From Todiramphus chloris collaris (Eukaryota; Chordata; Aves; Coraciiformes; Alcedinidae), in contig JANVCC010000018.1 of assembly GCA_025345505.1 (NCBI GenBank), positions 57,495,341 to 57,559,340 of the forward strand: a DNA stretch of 64,000 nucleotides, written 5' to 3'. Made by a program: the position numbers and the translations under genes. Every line of letters starts with the position of its first letter. Within the stretch, counting starts at the first letter, position 1. Shown in pieces: positions 51,067-64,000 of the stretch. The notes under the pieces were generated by a model. That model searched no databases, was not told where the DNA came from, and was given only the letters and a program-made list of their open reading frames with translations.

Positions 51067-54000
51067 TCTTTTTCAAATAATAAATAAATAACTTATATAT
51101 AATCCAGGTAAACCTCCATCTGTTTGGGTTTGCTAAACTAAACCAATGAACAAAAAATCAAAATATTCGAGACTCCTCTTCCTCCTTCATTACCCAACAC
51201 ATAGTGAGTATCTGCCACCACAGGACAGAGAAAAGAATCAATATTAAATATAAAAGAAACTATGAAAGAAAAATTAGAGACAATATGAAGCTTTCTAATT
51301 TGAATGCTCTGACAGTTCAAGTTTCATGCCTTAAGGAGTGCATCTAGAATGAAATGTAAAGACACTAATCCCACTTAAGATACATTACTTGATAAATGCA
51401 CAAAATATGCAGTATCATTATAGGGAAATTGGGATATCAGCTGCTTTCATTTAGGGGAAAAAAAAACCCAGAAGTATCATTACTGGTGTAAGCAACACAT
51501 GAGTTCTCCAAAATTTCTTTAAATGGCTACAATTCAGAGGTATCTTCCCATATACCTCACTTGCTTGCAGTATTATTCCCTACACAAGACTAACTATTAA
51601 AGGCTTATTTCATTTCCTTTACAGACTGTCAAAATCAAAGGGGCAAGAAATCAGTATCACCAGTTTTGATTTTACTGTGTAGCTCACTGCCAATGCATCA
51701 CAACTCAAACAGAAGACAAGACTCTGAATTTACTACAAATAAAAAACTCAAAACAAAACAAAAACCAACCCAAAACAAACCACACAACATGAAGACAGGG
51801 GAAATTTTTCTGGAAAATGCAACCCTTTTGTTTGGGTTTTTTTCTTTTTACTCTCACTACTTCTGACAGAGGACAAGAATTATTAAAATAACCAAGCCAA
51901 AACATGTCATTAAACTGCACCACGTAAACAAAGGCAGAGTATTCACTCATTCAAACAGAAACTCAGCCTAATGGACTGCAATAGCTCATCAGTTTTGCAC
52001 GGACACTGCAGTTTCATATGATGAGAAAAGATGTCCTGCCCTCCAGCCTGCACTTGGTAATGCCAAAAGCACTGCTATACAGCAAGGTCATGTAACTGGA
52101 ATTGCCCTGCACTCCACACCCATGAAGGTCAAGCAACAGGGAGACAGCCTGACCAGGCAGCACAGTGTAAAACCAATCCAGGCAAGGTAAACCAAAGCAG
52201 CCCCAGGTCAGTGACAGCAGTAGTATCATGGCCACAACATTTTATCAGCATTAACACTTAACAACACTACTGAAATGGTACTATTATTACTCATGACTCA
52301 TCTATTCCATAGCAAGAAGAATATGTTTGATAATTAAAAGATTTTAAACAGGAAAGACAGAGGTGTGCCAGCATTTGGAGCAAAGTTTCTGAAATTTTAA
52401 GTTATAATGATTCCTCAGGCTATAAGCAACTACAAAAGTTCTGGTTCCCTTATCAACATTTTACACATGAATAAACATGAAAAATATACACTTCTGTAGT
52501 CTTTGAGTTCTTATTTTTCTCATATATAACACCATCTTCCTGTGGATTTGTTTGTACTGATGAAGAGAAAGAAAGCGTGGTGAGATACCAGTTTCTGAGG
52601 TATGATAATTTAAGTCTTTTCACCCTGGATTTTCTTGTGATGGATCTTTAGCAAATACATTTAAGCACTCCAAAATCTGAGACAGAAAAATTTCAGCACC
52701 TGAAATTCGTATAATGCAAGCTTGCAGCATCTGTACAAAAGAGCATTTATCTTACAACAGGATCCTTTGAACAGTTTCTTCCAACAAGGCATCCAGCAAA
52801 TGACATTGGATATAGTGCATCAGGCAAGCTTATGAAAGGACAGTGTTACTGAACAGTAGGCTGCATTTAAGTAACCAAAAGGCACATCAAATAGTTTCAT
52901 AGTTATTTGGGAATTAAGCAAGGCACTCAGTCATGAACTTGTAACATCAATGTCCATGAATGGATGGGTAAGATGAAGGTAAGAACAACTTCGAGTTGTC
53001 TGATATTCTGTTGTAAACCCATAAATATACCATGAGTGGTGGCCCAGACGCTGTAGGATGCTTCTCAGTCACCTAGATGCTGATCTGGCTACCCAACAGT
53101 CCAGCTTATATTCAGTCAACCAATAGGTCAGCTATCTGGAAGAGAATGTATTTCCTAAGCAGAATATTCAAGAAACTTCCAACACTAGAATAACATCAAC
53201 TGGGTATGAAGTTATCCAATTGGGATATCATATAACTGGGTACCATTCATGCCTGCACAACCTAAAACCAGTAAGATGTTCCAACGTGCAGCTGCTCCCA
53301 CAGCAGCAGCTGACACTGACAAAATTCTGTACCCCCTGCAGAATACTAGCAGCAACTTCACTGTATAAAATACAGGTGCAGAAAGGAGTTGAAATCCATT
53401 TTGCTTCACCATTTCCATAAACTACTCTGATATTACTTGGATGAGTAAGACAAATAATAATGCACAAAAAAAGCATCTCCCTGCACTCTTTTTCTGTTCC
53501 ATCCATTTTTGTGGCAGACCTTACAGGATGAAAAACTTGGTGTTGACCATTCAGTGTCCACTTATAGGACTGTGATGACACGGTATCATCACCACTAATG
53601 AACATAAACTTAACACCCAAACAGACCCTCAAGCCAAGAGGCACTTTAGATTTTTCAAATGATGCTTAAAGAGCCACGTTTTTCTTTACCAAGAAGGTTC
53701 CTCTACAGGATATTATTTATTTGGAAAGAAACTAAAGGAATATTTGAAAATATTAGAAGTATTCTAAGGCAAACGGCCTTATAGAAGATGTGAGCACTAA
53801 GCATTTGAGTAAGTCTTTGGTGTACTGTGCATTTCCTGAGAGGTCACAGAGAATTCACAAATGTCAGACAAGGTGACCTGAAAGCTGCAACACACAGGGC
53901 TTATCCTCCCAGCACACAGATACACCTCATGTTCTTCTCCATCTGTGCTCATCGAACACTTGCATGAGCCAATAAACACCCAAATCCAGCAAAAAAGTTC

Positions 54001-57000
54001 CAGGCCTTCTGCCCCCGTCTTGAGAGGGGCAAGAGAACAGCAAAGTATGATTTCTTCCCAGCTGAGGGCAACAAACTGACCACCACACTCTGAACAGCCC
54101 AACAAGCACTAGAGCCAGGTCAAGATATGACAGGAAACTGAAGCTGTAATAAATCCATAAACAACAGTTTTCCCAGGCAAAAAAAAAATTTATAATAATA
54201 CAATTATTAATAGTTGTAAGTAACTTCTTTCAAATAGCTGGAAAGACAGCTCAAAAAAAAAATAGCTTTAGGATTATTTTCTCTTTAGTTCCAAATAAAA
54301 ATAAAATCCTGCCAACTCTTAAGGTTTTTCCTCCCCTCCTAAATACCAAGTATCATTTAGATTTTAAATAAATGGGAAATAGACTTTTTCAAGCAGCACT
54401 CACTTTCAGAGTATGTTTAACACACTGATCATTCTTCCAAAAGCAACAGTATTCAAAGAAGGTACTTATTTCTATCGGCTTTAGACACTGAAATTGAATA
54501 CAGAAATTACACTGGTCATTTCCTGGATGTGTGTGAGACAGCAGAAAACAGGAATTAACAATCTGCTGCGAATACCACTCCCAAGCATCACCAATGGTTA
54601 AATAAAGGCTCAAAAGCCATCACATTACTATATATGACAGCAGATTACAGTTGTTATTACAGACCTTTCAGAAGAGGAAATTATGTTTCCTGTATTACTT
54701 GAAAGTAGTCTTGGAATTTATTTAAAGCCTATCAGGTTTATAAAACAATTTCATGAGACTTTTTTTCTTTTTTTTTTTGGTAACTGTAAGAATATTTATT
54801 CCTCTATTTTGAGCCACTTTTTCTTGGCACCATATAATAATTTTTCTTGCTATGCCAACAGTTTCCCCCAGAAAACTGCTTTATGCGACAGCGACCTAAA
54901 GAATGATCATTTAATTCCAGTTTTTATTCCTTTTACAGGTGTGGGGCCTACACTTAAGGTGTTGTATATGCCTTGACTAAATGCACAACATGAATTAAGA
55001 AGCAACTACTTACCAGAGTTAGCACTGAGAAGAGTTTTGAAAAACAATATAGAACAATATTTACACTGTGGAAATAATATATCTTCTGGATGTGTAGGTA
55101 AGTATCTAATAGCAAATTGTTACCTCTTCTTCTAAATATCACCTGTCCTCCCCTCTGAAGTGCATACCTTACTTTGTAGTAATTCACACTCCAGTTGACA
55201 ATAACCAGTAGTCATGTCTTTAGCGGTACAACTGCAGTACTATTTCATGAACTGAAGTACTTGCTTAAGGAAAAAAAAAAAAGAAAAAAAAAATCTTGAA
55301 GTTTATTATTTCCAAGGAAGTCTTCTATCTGCCTTCAGATCATCAACTACACATAGTTACGCCTATTTGCAAAATAAAACCTTAAGCAATTTAACAAGCG
55401 TGGTACATTAACACTGAACATCCTGTGAAGCTCTGAACTTTACATAGATGGGAAGGAAAAAGCTAGAAAAGGAGTATCTACTTCTGGAATTTCTTTTGAT
55501 TTTCCAGTTGCTGACCATGATCTTGCAAGTACAAACAGCCCTATAATGCATCTCTATGATAACCATAAAAATAACTCAACGCTACCTAAAGACAACGGTC
55601 AAAATCCACTGATCCTACGCATCCAAAAACATGCACTGAGGAATCCTATTCAAGAATAAGAGGATTCACAATCCATCACATTAAATATGATGGAAACAAC
55701 ATCAAAAAACCTAAATGTGTACTGTGTAGCAGAAAGAATCATAGAGGTAATAAACCCAACAAAAACAGACAGACAAAAACCCCACCCAAACCACCATTGA
55801 AACATTTGTCTTGTTACTCAAGGGAGGCTTAGAAAATACATTAAAAACTTAAGTTCAGAAACGAGAATTCCTTTTTCTCCTAGATGTTGGAACTCACAGT
55901 CAAAACACACACATGGGGTTTATGGTGTGTGACAGCTCTCGTCATGCTTCACCTCTTGCTAACAGCCCTCTCTGTTCCACAGACATCAACTACTCTTCTC
56001 TCCCAAATACTTAAACTGATTAGCATTAATACATTACATCCAGAGTAATGGTTATAACCTCAGTTTGATGTTTGCTGCATCTCCGTATCAGGCGTGATGG
56101 AGTCTAGGATGCCCGAGAGGCCACCATATTTTCCATCTGAATTAGTTGTTTTAAAATAAATGAATAGATAAATAAATAAATAAGCTCTCCCTATAAACCC
56201 TCACCTCGCAAATTATATTAGCAGCTCAATTGGTTTTACACTCTAGTACACACCATCTTTCTTCTACAGGGAAATACCTTTGAGATGGATGGAAACAACC
56301 CTATCTATTATAAAAATCACTCATGCTAACATACTAGCACTTTTTTTATACTGTTTTGAAAGAAATAATTGGGCTTAGTGTTCAGCAATGGGAACAATAG
56401 CAAGGAGGAAGACTGCATATAAAGTAGGACTGCTATTTCGGAGAAAATCTCCAGTTCACAGCTATTAATGGAGTTTTGTGTTTTTTCTTGTTGTTTGGGG
56501 GATTTGTTTTGTTCTCAGAAAACATCTCGGTTTATGAAGATCAGCATCTTCCCTCTTGACACCACACTTTCCAATTAATAAGAATTTGAAACAGCTTTTT
56601 GCTTCCGAATAGCTAGTTTACTCATGCCAATGCTATTTAAATCCTCCTTTACTTTAAACACTGAAGTTCACAACACCAAGAAGAACACTAGGCACATTCA
56701 TCCAAGCCTATAAAACGCTACCTGCATTAGGTTACCAGCTAATGCTTGGCACCAACTGATGGGATTAACCTAAGGTTCTAAAAAATACAAAACTGAGAAA
56801 TCTACCACAAGATGTACTATTTGATAGATGAGAACCTAGTCTCCATCTCGGGCACCTTGCAAGCTTTTAACTTTTAGAGTACATTAGTCAAACATTGTGC
56901 TTCATTATTAGGATTAGGAATAGAACTCATGTTCCAAATGTAATGTCATGCAAAATTCTTCTCTCATTGAGTTGTTGCATATTTTGTTTTCTCCAATGAC

Positions 57001-58367
57001 ACAGCACGGATACTAGAGTACCAAGTCTCCAAGGAGCCATTTAATTTACTTTTTTTTAAAACTACGATCAAGTTCTTCAATAAAGTTTTTATACTTGTAC
57101 TTCCTAAGGGAACATGTAATTTGTTCTAAACTAGGAACATAATTTCAGACTCTAAAAACTTTTATTTCAAAATTACAATTTACCAAAACCATTAAGGAAA
57201 TCTGAAGCTGTTAACAACTATGAATTGTAATACTACCTTCAAATATTCTGAATGTCCAATAAGATACTGAGTCAAGTGTCAAGAAGCATCTCAGAAAACA
57301 AAGAGATATTAATCTTACAGTATTGTCTTCTAACACTAAACATTTTTTAAAAAACCCTCTTTCTATAATGGGAATATCAAACAAATTTAGAAAACAAGCA
57401 CGACTCTTAATTATGATGAAGTGGCTTCTAATAAAAACAACAAAAAAAGTTAAAACCAAAAAAGATAAATTGTTTCCTCTTATGGTTTACCTATCAATCC
57501 TCCTGAGACTGATCAAAGGCTAACCAGAATCTTCCCTATACAGAATGGAAATCCACAACAAATAGGGAAAGAAAAAGTAATTTAGACTCTTTCCTACAAA
57601 AATAGATAAACATAGGCAATAGTCTGTGTATTGTTAGCTGACAGGTTCTTTTCTCGCATACAGAAGACATACAACTTTTACTGACATTTATGCACAGAGA
57701 GACATTTTCAGTAGGGAAAGCTGATAGAAAATAGCAGAACACTTGTGACTCTAGCAAGAGATAGTTATTAAAAACTCAATTCAAGAATTCAATTAGTGTT
57801 TTAGCTAATCACCTACATGAATCTCTCTTACGTAATTTAAGCTTAACCTATCACCAGCCAACATGAAGACTAGGTTACCACCGTCTCTGCATCAACCTTC
57901 TACTTTTTGAAAATTTCCATTTCTTTTTTCTCTCCTGCAGAAAAGACAATCCTAATTTCTTCAGTTGCTCAAAAGAGGATATGCTGCTATCGAGCCCTCT
58001 GTCATTTCTGCTCCTTTCCTCTGAGCTGTCCCAGAATGGGAATTCTCCTTCCATTCTCCAAACTGAAGTACCTATTCTTTTAACCACAGTAAGAAAAAGC
58101 AGGGGGGGAGACCCTGTTACATATTTTAACACAGAATATTCTATATGAAGAAGTCACAATGGGTGCCTTTTCACAGCAGCATAACAATGTGGACTCGCAT
58201 TTAATTACTATTTCACAGCAACCACAAAAAACATTTGTGCAGATCTACTACTTCATCTTGCATTTCTACTTCTGATCATGCCACCCAAGTGTAGCTGCAA
58301 GCCTGCACAGTTCCACCAAATTATTTCTTTTTCATTCTTTTTTCTATTCTTAATTATTCAATGCTTA
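51067..58367. other. unique AT-rich intron sequence
   Basis: No gene or mobile element recognised. It contains an A/C-rich tract at about 51735-51785, an A run near 55270-55290, and an (AAAT)n run at about 56158-56182. The longest frame (53228-53644, minus, 138 codons) has no known domain and overlaps other frames, so it is not called. Confidence 0.5.
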
Positions 58368-58690
58368 CAAATATCTAAAGGAGCCCAGATGACAAGAGGA
58401 CGGGGCCAGTCTCTTTCCCGTGGTGCACAGTGATAGGACAAAGGGCAACAGGCACAAAGTAGAACACAAGAAGCTCTGCCTGAACATAATAAGAAACTTC
58501 TTTACTTTGAGAATAACATAGCACTGGAACAGGCTGCCCAGAGAGGTTATAGAGTCTCATTCTCTGGAAACTTTCAAAACCCATCTGGATGTGTTCCTGT
58601 GCAACCTGATCTAAGCATACCTGCTTTAGCAGGGGGTTGTATTAGATGGTTCCCACAAGTTCTCTCCAATCCCTACAATTCTGTACTACA
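58368..58690 (+). mobile_element. CR1 LINE 3' end fragment
   Basis: Plus-strand CR1 tail: a CGGGGCCAGTCTCTTTCCC box, GTGATAGGACAAAGGGCAAC, ACTGGAACAGGCTGCCCAGA, a TCTGGATGTGTTCCTGTGC box, and a worn 3' end near 58690 (CCAATCCCTACAATTCTGTA). Only the last 320 bp or so of the element is present. Confidence 0.93.
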
Positions 58691-61600
58691 TCAATCCATC
58701 ATAATAATTCTGAACCCCAGCTTACCCTCAAATAAGCTCACAGGCTCTATAACCTGGATATCCTTACCAAGTTCAAAGGACACTTGTTCCATCACCCATG
58801 GCACTAATGAAAATGTGAAGAATGACTAGACACTATCAGTGCTTTCCAAGTAGCATTTCACCTACTGCAAAGAAGTTTCACTTTCATTAAGACGTTTCTT
58901 CCCGAAGCTTAATAGAGTAAGCATTGTAGGTTAAGATGTGTGGTATCTTCCACTTCACTCTTCTCCTTACATATTTAGAGAATAGTTTGCACTTCATTAA
59001 ATATTATGGAGCTTTCTTCTCCATACTTCCCAGCATGTGAACCTTTGATCAATACCACACAAGATTTACTGTTGTGTTGAGAGGTGATTAAGGAGCTGAA
59101 CACCATCAGCTCTGCTGGACAGAAGATGCTTCATATCAATGGCTAGCTGTTCAGGTCAGCAGCAAAAACAGCTAATCCCCGGTCCATAGGGATCAGCAAG
59201 GACACCTGCCCCCAGAGCCCTCATGTGTAACTCCAACCAGGCCACCCAGACTAGCTGGGTATGCCTGTTTTGCTTGCCCCTGAGCCCTGTGTGTCACCTC
59301 CACAACTCCAAGAAACAACCCTCCCCACAATCCACCTGGTGCTCTCTCAGTTCAAAATGCTGGGGTGGGAAAGGAGGGAAAAGGGTCTGCACTTCAGCTG
59401 TTTTTGTAGCACAATGCCAAGCCTACTGCTGCACATCTCAGGCTGTCCTTTGGGAGGAGAAGACATGCTGAAATGCTGGCAGACAAAGCAAGGCATGAAC
59501 TGGAAGAAAGTGCAGCATCCATGCTGCTGGTGAAGGGCAGTGCCCAGAACTGTACCTCAAGGACTTGAGGGTCCAGCAACACCGGGCCAGCACAAAGGGC
59601 TGCACAACCAGAAGCCATGAGGGAACACAGAGATCAGCTGACAGCATAGACACACCAGGTTTTCTTTAGGTGCATCCTCCTGAACTACAGACTATGGACA
59701 CGAATGTAAAGAAACCCACAGCTCTGGGAAATACTTGCCCCTATTACAGAAAAGTTTACTGTGACACAGCTATTTCCATTATAAGTGTTAATACATCAGG
59801 CAAAACTTAGAGACTAACCACAGAAATTACTTACACATATTCTCATGACTTAGCTTATATAAAAATTTACTGTTCGGGTTGGGTTTTTTTTTTGTTGGTT
59901 GATGTTGGCAAAGCTGCTAGTAACTGAGTACTTGACTGCAGACAGAGAGAGGTGAGGTGGAAAAGGATTCCAGTGCCTATAAATACAAAAGACCACTCTG
60001 ACTTTACACATCTGCAACCTCAATTTTCACTACTCCCTTCTCTAATGTTCTCATTATTACGTGAAACATAAATAAATAAGTAAGAAAGCCCAGAGATTTA
60101 GGAATTCATATGAGCAATTAAGGCTGCAGAGCTTGGGTTGGTATAACTGCTTTGTCTGAAAAATAAGCAAAAAATACCAAAAAAAAATTTAATTAAATAC
60201 CTTCGGAAGCTAAAAATACTTTAAGTCTATACACCTGATAAAACCCATTTCTTTCAATGTCAGGTGCTAATCACCACTCTAGTTGTAAATCTACTAAGAA
60301 ACTTATCAGAATAAAAATAATACATTCAGAGATGTAAGATATATTTTGAAACCAAGTACTGTTTTTTTGGGGTTCTTTTTCTCTTTTTAATATAATCAAG
60401 CATTTTTGTAATATGCACCACAGCGAGGGTGAGGCAAGGCTTGAGGCAACCACATGGCTTAGTCGTTTAGCAAACCAGGAATTAAGGCAGTGCAGGTGGC
60501 TATGGAAGTATTCAATGATGTTTAACTTTAATGAACCAATTTGAACAATGTGTGATAAAAATCAGCATATAAAATGATGCACATTGCTAAAATCATCAAG
60601 AGAAATGCCTCTCTCCTGCAAGGCTCAATAATTCCACACAAAAGGCACCTTCAGAGATTGTGGGTGTACGGGGATATGGGAGGGTGAAGCCAACAGAAGC
60701 AAAAGAAACCATATAACAAATGCACATAATATCTACACCTATGTAATACCAGACACCTGAAGTCTATCTAAAGCAATTGTTCCTCCGTCCTTAATTTTAC
60801 ACTTCTCTTTTGCCAGAGCTTACTCAGTTCTTGTGTCACATAGAAACTGATTGATTGTCAATTTGTTTTTGTAATTTATATTCACAGAATGTATTAATTT
60901 TTGACAAATTAGCATCTGCTTGAGAATGGTAAAGCTTTTGTATTACATGATATCCAGTGAATCAATAGTTTTCAGGAAAAAGGGAGTGATAATGTTATCT
61001 AAAGCATGCTACTCAAGTTCAAAATCACACAGCGGTATAACTTTTGGGAAAGAAAACTACCAACAGACCATAATTTTTAATATCTGCCACAATTTCTCCT
61101 TTAATTCAAAGGTCAGCAAGCACATTTGCTACTCTGAGTGATCAGTGCCTTACTGTCTTTATAAGGTGCAATTACTTGGACAGCTATTTATCATCTCTAA
61201 CAATTAAAATAATTGCTCCTGTCTTCAAAGAAGCAAAGGTTATAAAGTTTCACCTCCAGTCAAAGCTTTAAAAATTTGATTACTTACTCCAGACTGATAG
61301 GGGCATCACATTGGTATGATAAGAGGATTCTACGCTGATAAATCATAACACTATTGAAAGTGTCGTGCCGCCAGACAGACTCACTTTAAGCAGCATACTG
61401 GAAAATTTCCATTTGATGTGAGTCATATAACAAGGCTCTTACTCTTACCCTTTCATTTCTAACTAAACACACACCAGCCTGCAGTACACAAAATAATGAA
61501 AAGCATTGGAGTAATCCTACATCAACTCCAAACATGTAACTGTCCCATCAGAGTCAACAGAAACTACCTTCACCTTTCATGAATCATTTTGGGTGCTTTA

Positions 61601-61886
61601 TAATTAAGCTGTACTGTCTGGACTGGAAGGAAAAAGACAACAACATACATACCTACACCCAATTACATGGGCAGACACATCAATATTGCTCTGAATTATT
61701 TCTGAGAGTTAGCCAATTCAACAGACATATTTAATACTACACAATTCTCTGTTAGATGTATTAATTTCTACTCAAGAACACTCATCACCGAGTAGGCAAA
61801 ACATTCTTATTCAGATTTAAGCCCTATTCTGCTAGCTAGTTCACATACCTATGGCAAGAACCCTATAGCCCAGAAAAAAAATAAAT

Positions 61887-61902
61887 GGGGGGGGGGGGGG
61901 GG
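61887..61902. repeat. poly-G run, 16 nt
   Basis: Uninterrupted G16 on the plus strand, after an A-rich stretch. It is able in principle to form a G-quadruplex on the plus strand (C-run in the PTPRK transcript), and is length-unstable and prone to sequencing error. Confidence 0.95.
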
Positions 61903-63063
61903 AACTAATAAAAACCAAATCAACAAAGAACAAATTCAGTAGAAGATATATAAATATGGGTTTCATCACCCTGAAACTCTTCGTAAAAATCACATCAAGT
62001 ATGTTGGTGGAAAAAAAAAGTATCACAAAACCAGATGGAACAGCAGAGATGAAAAGTAATATAAATATATGAAAGTAAAGCATAGCTAGAGCAAGGGGAA
62101 CAAAAAAAAAAAATAAGGAAAAAACCTAACACCAACCAAAACCACACCTTGTTAAATGGGCAACCATCAAGCTGCAGAGAGGTTAACAACAAGAGTGCTA
62201 CAGGACAAGCCACAGAATACATCATGGTACAAAAAAAAAGCAGTAATATTCTGCAAGACTTCTTGCAATACCACTCTGGGAGATGGCTCAAAGTAATGGA
62301 GAACAAGAGCATTACAAATAAAGAAGGGGTATAAGAGGAAAGAATAATATGTGAAATACAGCTGTAAAACAGGGAGTGTCAGTAAAGTCTTCAGGTATAA
62401 AATTCCAACAGCTTAAAAGACAGAGAAGCAGGAGGAGAGGGGTTCAAGAGAGAGAGCCATAGCTCAAATACTGTTAACCTATGTACCACTTCACCAAGAC
62501 CAGCTCCGCATTATAGGTGGTTAAAAGATGATGCTACATGATCCTAGTCCTCTTAAAATAGATCTTTAACTAAATGATTTTGCATATTAAACCTGGGGAG
62601 GATCTTTTTCCCAAAACAACACACCATTAGAACATCAAGAGTTCTGGGATACATTTTGCTTATACATGGATCTCACCTATGTTTAGAAAGCAAAACGTCC
62701 CACTTCTAGGCTACCAATCAAGAACAGGACTGCTGTTGCAGCAAATATTTGTCAATATAATCCTTCAGTAGATAGCACCAATTTAGTAACTTCAATACAC
62801 TTAAGGCCAGTATCTGCCTCACAAAACGCACTCTCTATTACTTTAATTTCAGTAGAGATTCCATTAATTGAACAGGCAATAAAAACAAAGTACTTAAGAG
62901 ATTTGGTTCCACGTAAGTGGGCAACACACAGAAGACTAGACTGGGAATAACTCTACCAGTTCCAGATAGCTAAAGGCCTACAGATTGCAAAAACTTCAAA
63001 TTTTTCATAGAGTGAAATAGCCTTAAAGAAAAACCCAAACAAGCCCTGCTAGGGGCTTTCCTT

Positions 63064-63082
63064 GACCTTCCCAAGGAAGGTC
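63064..63082. repeat. perfect 8-bp hairpin with 3-nt loop
   Basis: GACCTTCC, loop CAA, GGAAGGTC. No T-run follows on either strand and no function is assigned. Confidence 0.7.
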
Positions 63083-64000
63083 TGACTGGAGGAGAACATA
63101 AATGTTGAGACCAGTGCAGGTTTTCTGAAGCTCTCCGCCCCTCTCTGAGACCTTGTGGAAGGGCTGTGCAAATAACTCTTAAAGGGCTGACAAATCTGTT
63201 TTGCAGCATCTCCTTTGGAGATTAACATGACACTTGGAAATCCTCCCCCCACTGCCCCCCTTTTCTCATTAAACCATTTCTAGTTTTCTTATGAATATCT
63301 GATCTGCTTGTTCAGATACAGATAAGCAACATTCATGTGGATTTATTTCAGAGGCACACATGCAATTGAAAACTTTATTATTCAACTTCTAGCTCCATTT
63401 TAGAAAACAAAACAAAACCAAACATCAAACTTTTTCCTGTGTTTCATATTAACTGATGTTTTATATATTTCTGTAAAGGGCACAGCTATAGAGAATATAT
63501 AGATGGAGGGTATGAATCTCTTACAGAGCAGTATGGGAGGTATGGAGTGTTTAAAACTGTTGAAATATAAATTACAAGGATTCCCAGTTTGCCTCTCCAG
63601 TGTCTTATGTCTCTTATTAAGATGTGATAATCATACAAAATAAAACTATAGATTCAAATGTAGGCAGAGAAAACAGTGTCTAGTAAGTAAAACAGGACAG
63701 AACAGACAATAGAGAACAGGATTTAACCGGAGGATTGAAGAAAAACTGACCCTTCATTCAGAAATAATTGTGAGTATTAGGGGGTTTAATAATAATAACA
63801 ACGAGGTTTCAGAAAGAGTGTTCACTCTTGTCAGTGCCAAGGGAGAATAAAAACACAAAAAAAGACCCTTCTCTCACACATTTGAAACAGTTATAATGTG
63901 CGGTATTATGCAAGCTGGCATGCTACTGTATGATGACTATTTTCCCTAAAAAAAGGTACAAATTTAAATCCTTGATTTAAGACACTATAATAATCATATT

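Larger units (their letters stand above)
44362..64000 (-). other. PTPRK: PTPRK intron upstream of the MAM exon (intron 2, incomplete)
   Basis: Inferred from the acceptor at 44362. The previous exon should encode the first cysteine-containing part of the MAM domain. No such sequence was recognised on the minus strand up to 64000, so this intron is at least 19.6 kb. It holds one LTR remnant, a head-to-head CR1 pair, one CR1 3' end and otherwise unique AT-rich DNA. Confidence 0.8.
58691..64000. other. unique intron sequence with a GC-richer island
   Basis: No gene is supported. A GC-richer block at about 59060-59660 stands out from the AT-rich flanks but shows no recognised element. A G16 run lies at 61887-61902 and an 8-bp perfect hairpin at 63064-63082. 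Confidence 0.5.

Noticed and set aside
53228-53644. 138-codon minus-strand frame
   Set aside because: Overlaps two other frames of similar length on both strands, no recognised domain and no splice context; likely chance.
1-64000. CRISPR arrays, operons, tRNA or rRNA genes, phage or bacterial systems
   Set aside because: No regularly spaced repeats, no cloverleaf or rRNA motifs recognised, no compact coding; the window is vertebrate intron.

Overview
The window looks like avian nuclear DNA: an intron-rich stretch of a vertebrate gene with no bacterial-style gene organisation. The bird assignment rests on at least a dozen CR1 (chicken repeat 1) LINE fragments. Several end in the CR1 3' signature, a short ATTCTGTG-type direct repeat, and two pieces resemble avian ERV long terminal repeats. 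The sequence is AT-rich, with many A-, T- and CA-rich simple tracts. The species cannot be named from this.

Only one protein-coding exon can be supported. It lies at 44090-44361 on the minus strand and is 272 nt long with consensus splice sites. Its 90 complete codons encode the middle and C-terminal part of a MAM domain that reads as receptor tyrosine phosphatase kappa (PTPRK, type IIB R-PTP family). A perfect TACTAAC branch-point match lies 54 nt upstream of the acceptor, with no AG in between. The gene runs right to left: 44362-64000 is the preceding intron (intron 2 in the usual family numbering) and 1-44089 is the following intron (intron 3). I did not find the neighbouring exons (rest of the MAM domain, Ig domain, signal peptide), so both introns appear to run off the window.

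Layout. 1-3.6 kb: unique AT-rich intron. 3.6-5.7 kb: two plus-strand CR1 copies, the second internally deleted. 7.4 and 10.2-10.8 kb: minus-strand CR1 pieces. 16.4-18.5 kb: two CR1 copies head to head, forming a large imperfect inverted repeat. 20.7-21.6 kb: two minus-strand CR1 fragments. 22.4-23.0 kb: an ancient amniote CR1/L3-like fossil. 23.1-23.45 kb: an ERV LTR fragment. 28.9-29.8 kb: an internally deleted CR1. About 29.8-48.5 kb: no recognisable transposon, with the PTPRK exon inside this quiet zone. 48.56-48.79 kb: a short LTR remnant followed by a perfect 11-bp hairpin. 50.4-51.07 kb: a second head-to-head CR1 pair. 58.4-58.7 kb: a CR1 3' end. The rest is unique intron with microsatellites.

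The other open frames are CR1 ORF2 debris or chance frames in AT-rich DNA. I found no CRISPR array, tRNA, rRNA, operon or clearly new coding system. The points most worth a second look are the two inverted CR1 pairs, the transposon-poor zone around the exon, the hairpin next to the LTR, two local tandem duplications, a degenerate GATGAC array, and two stretches that read like conserved non-coding elements.
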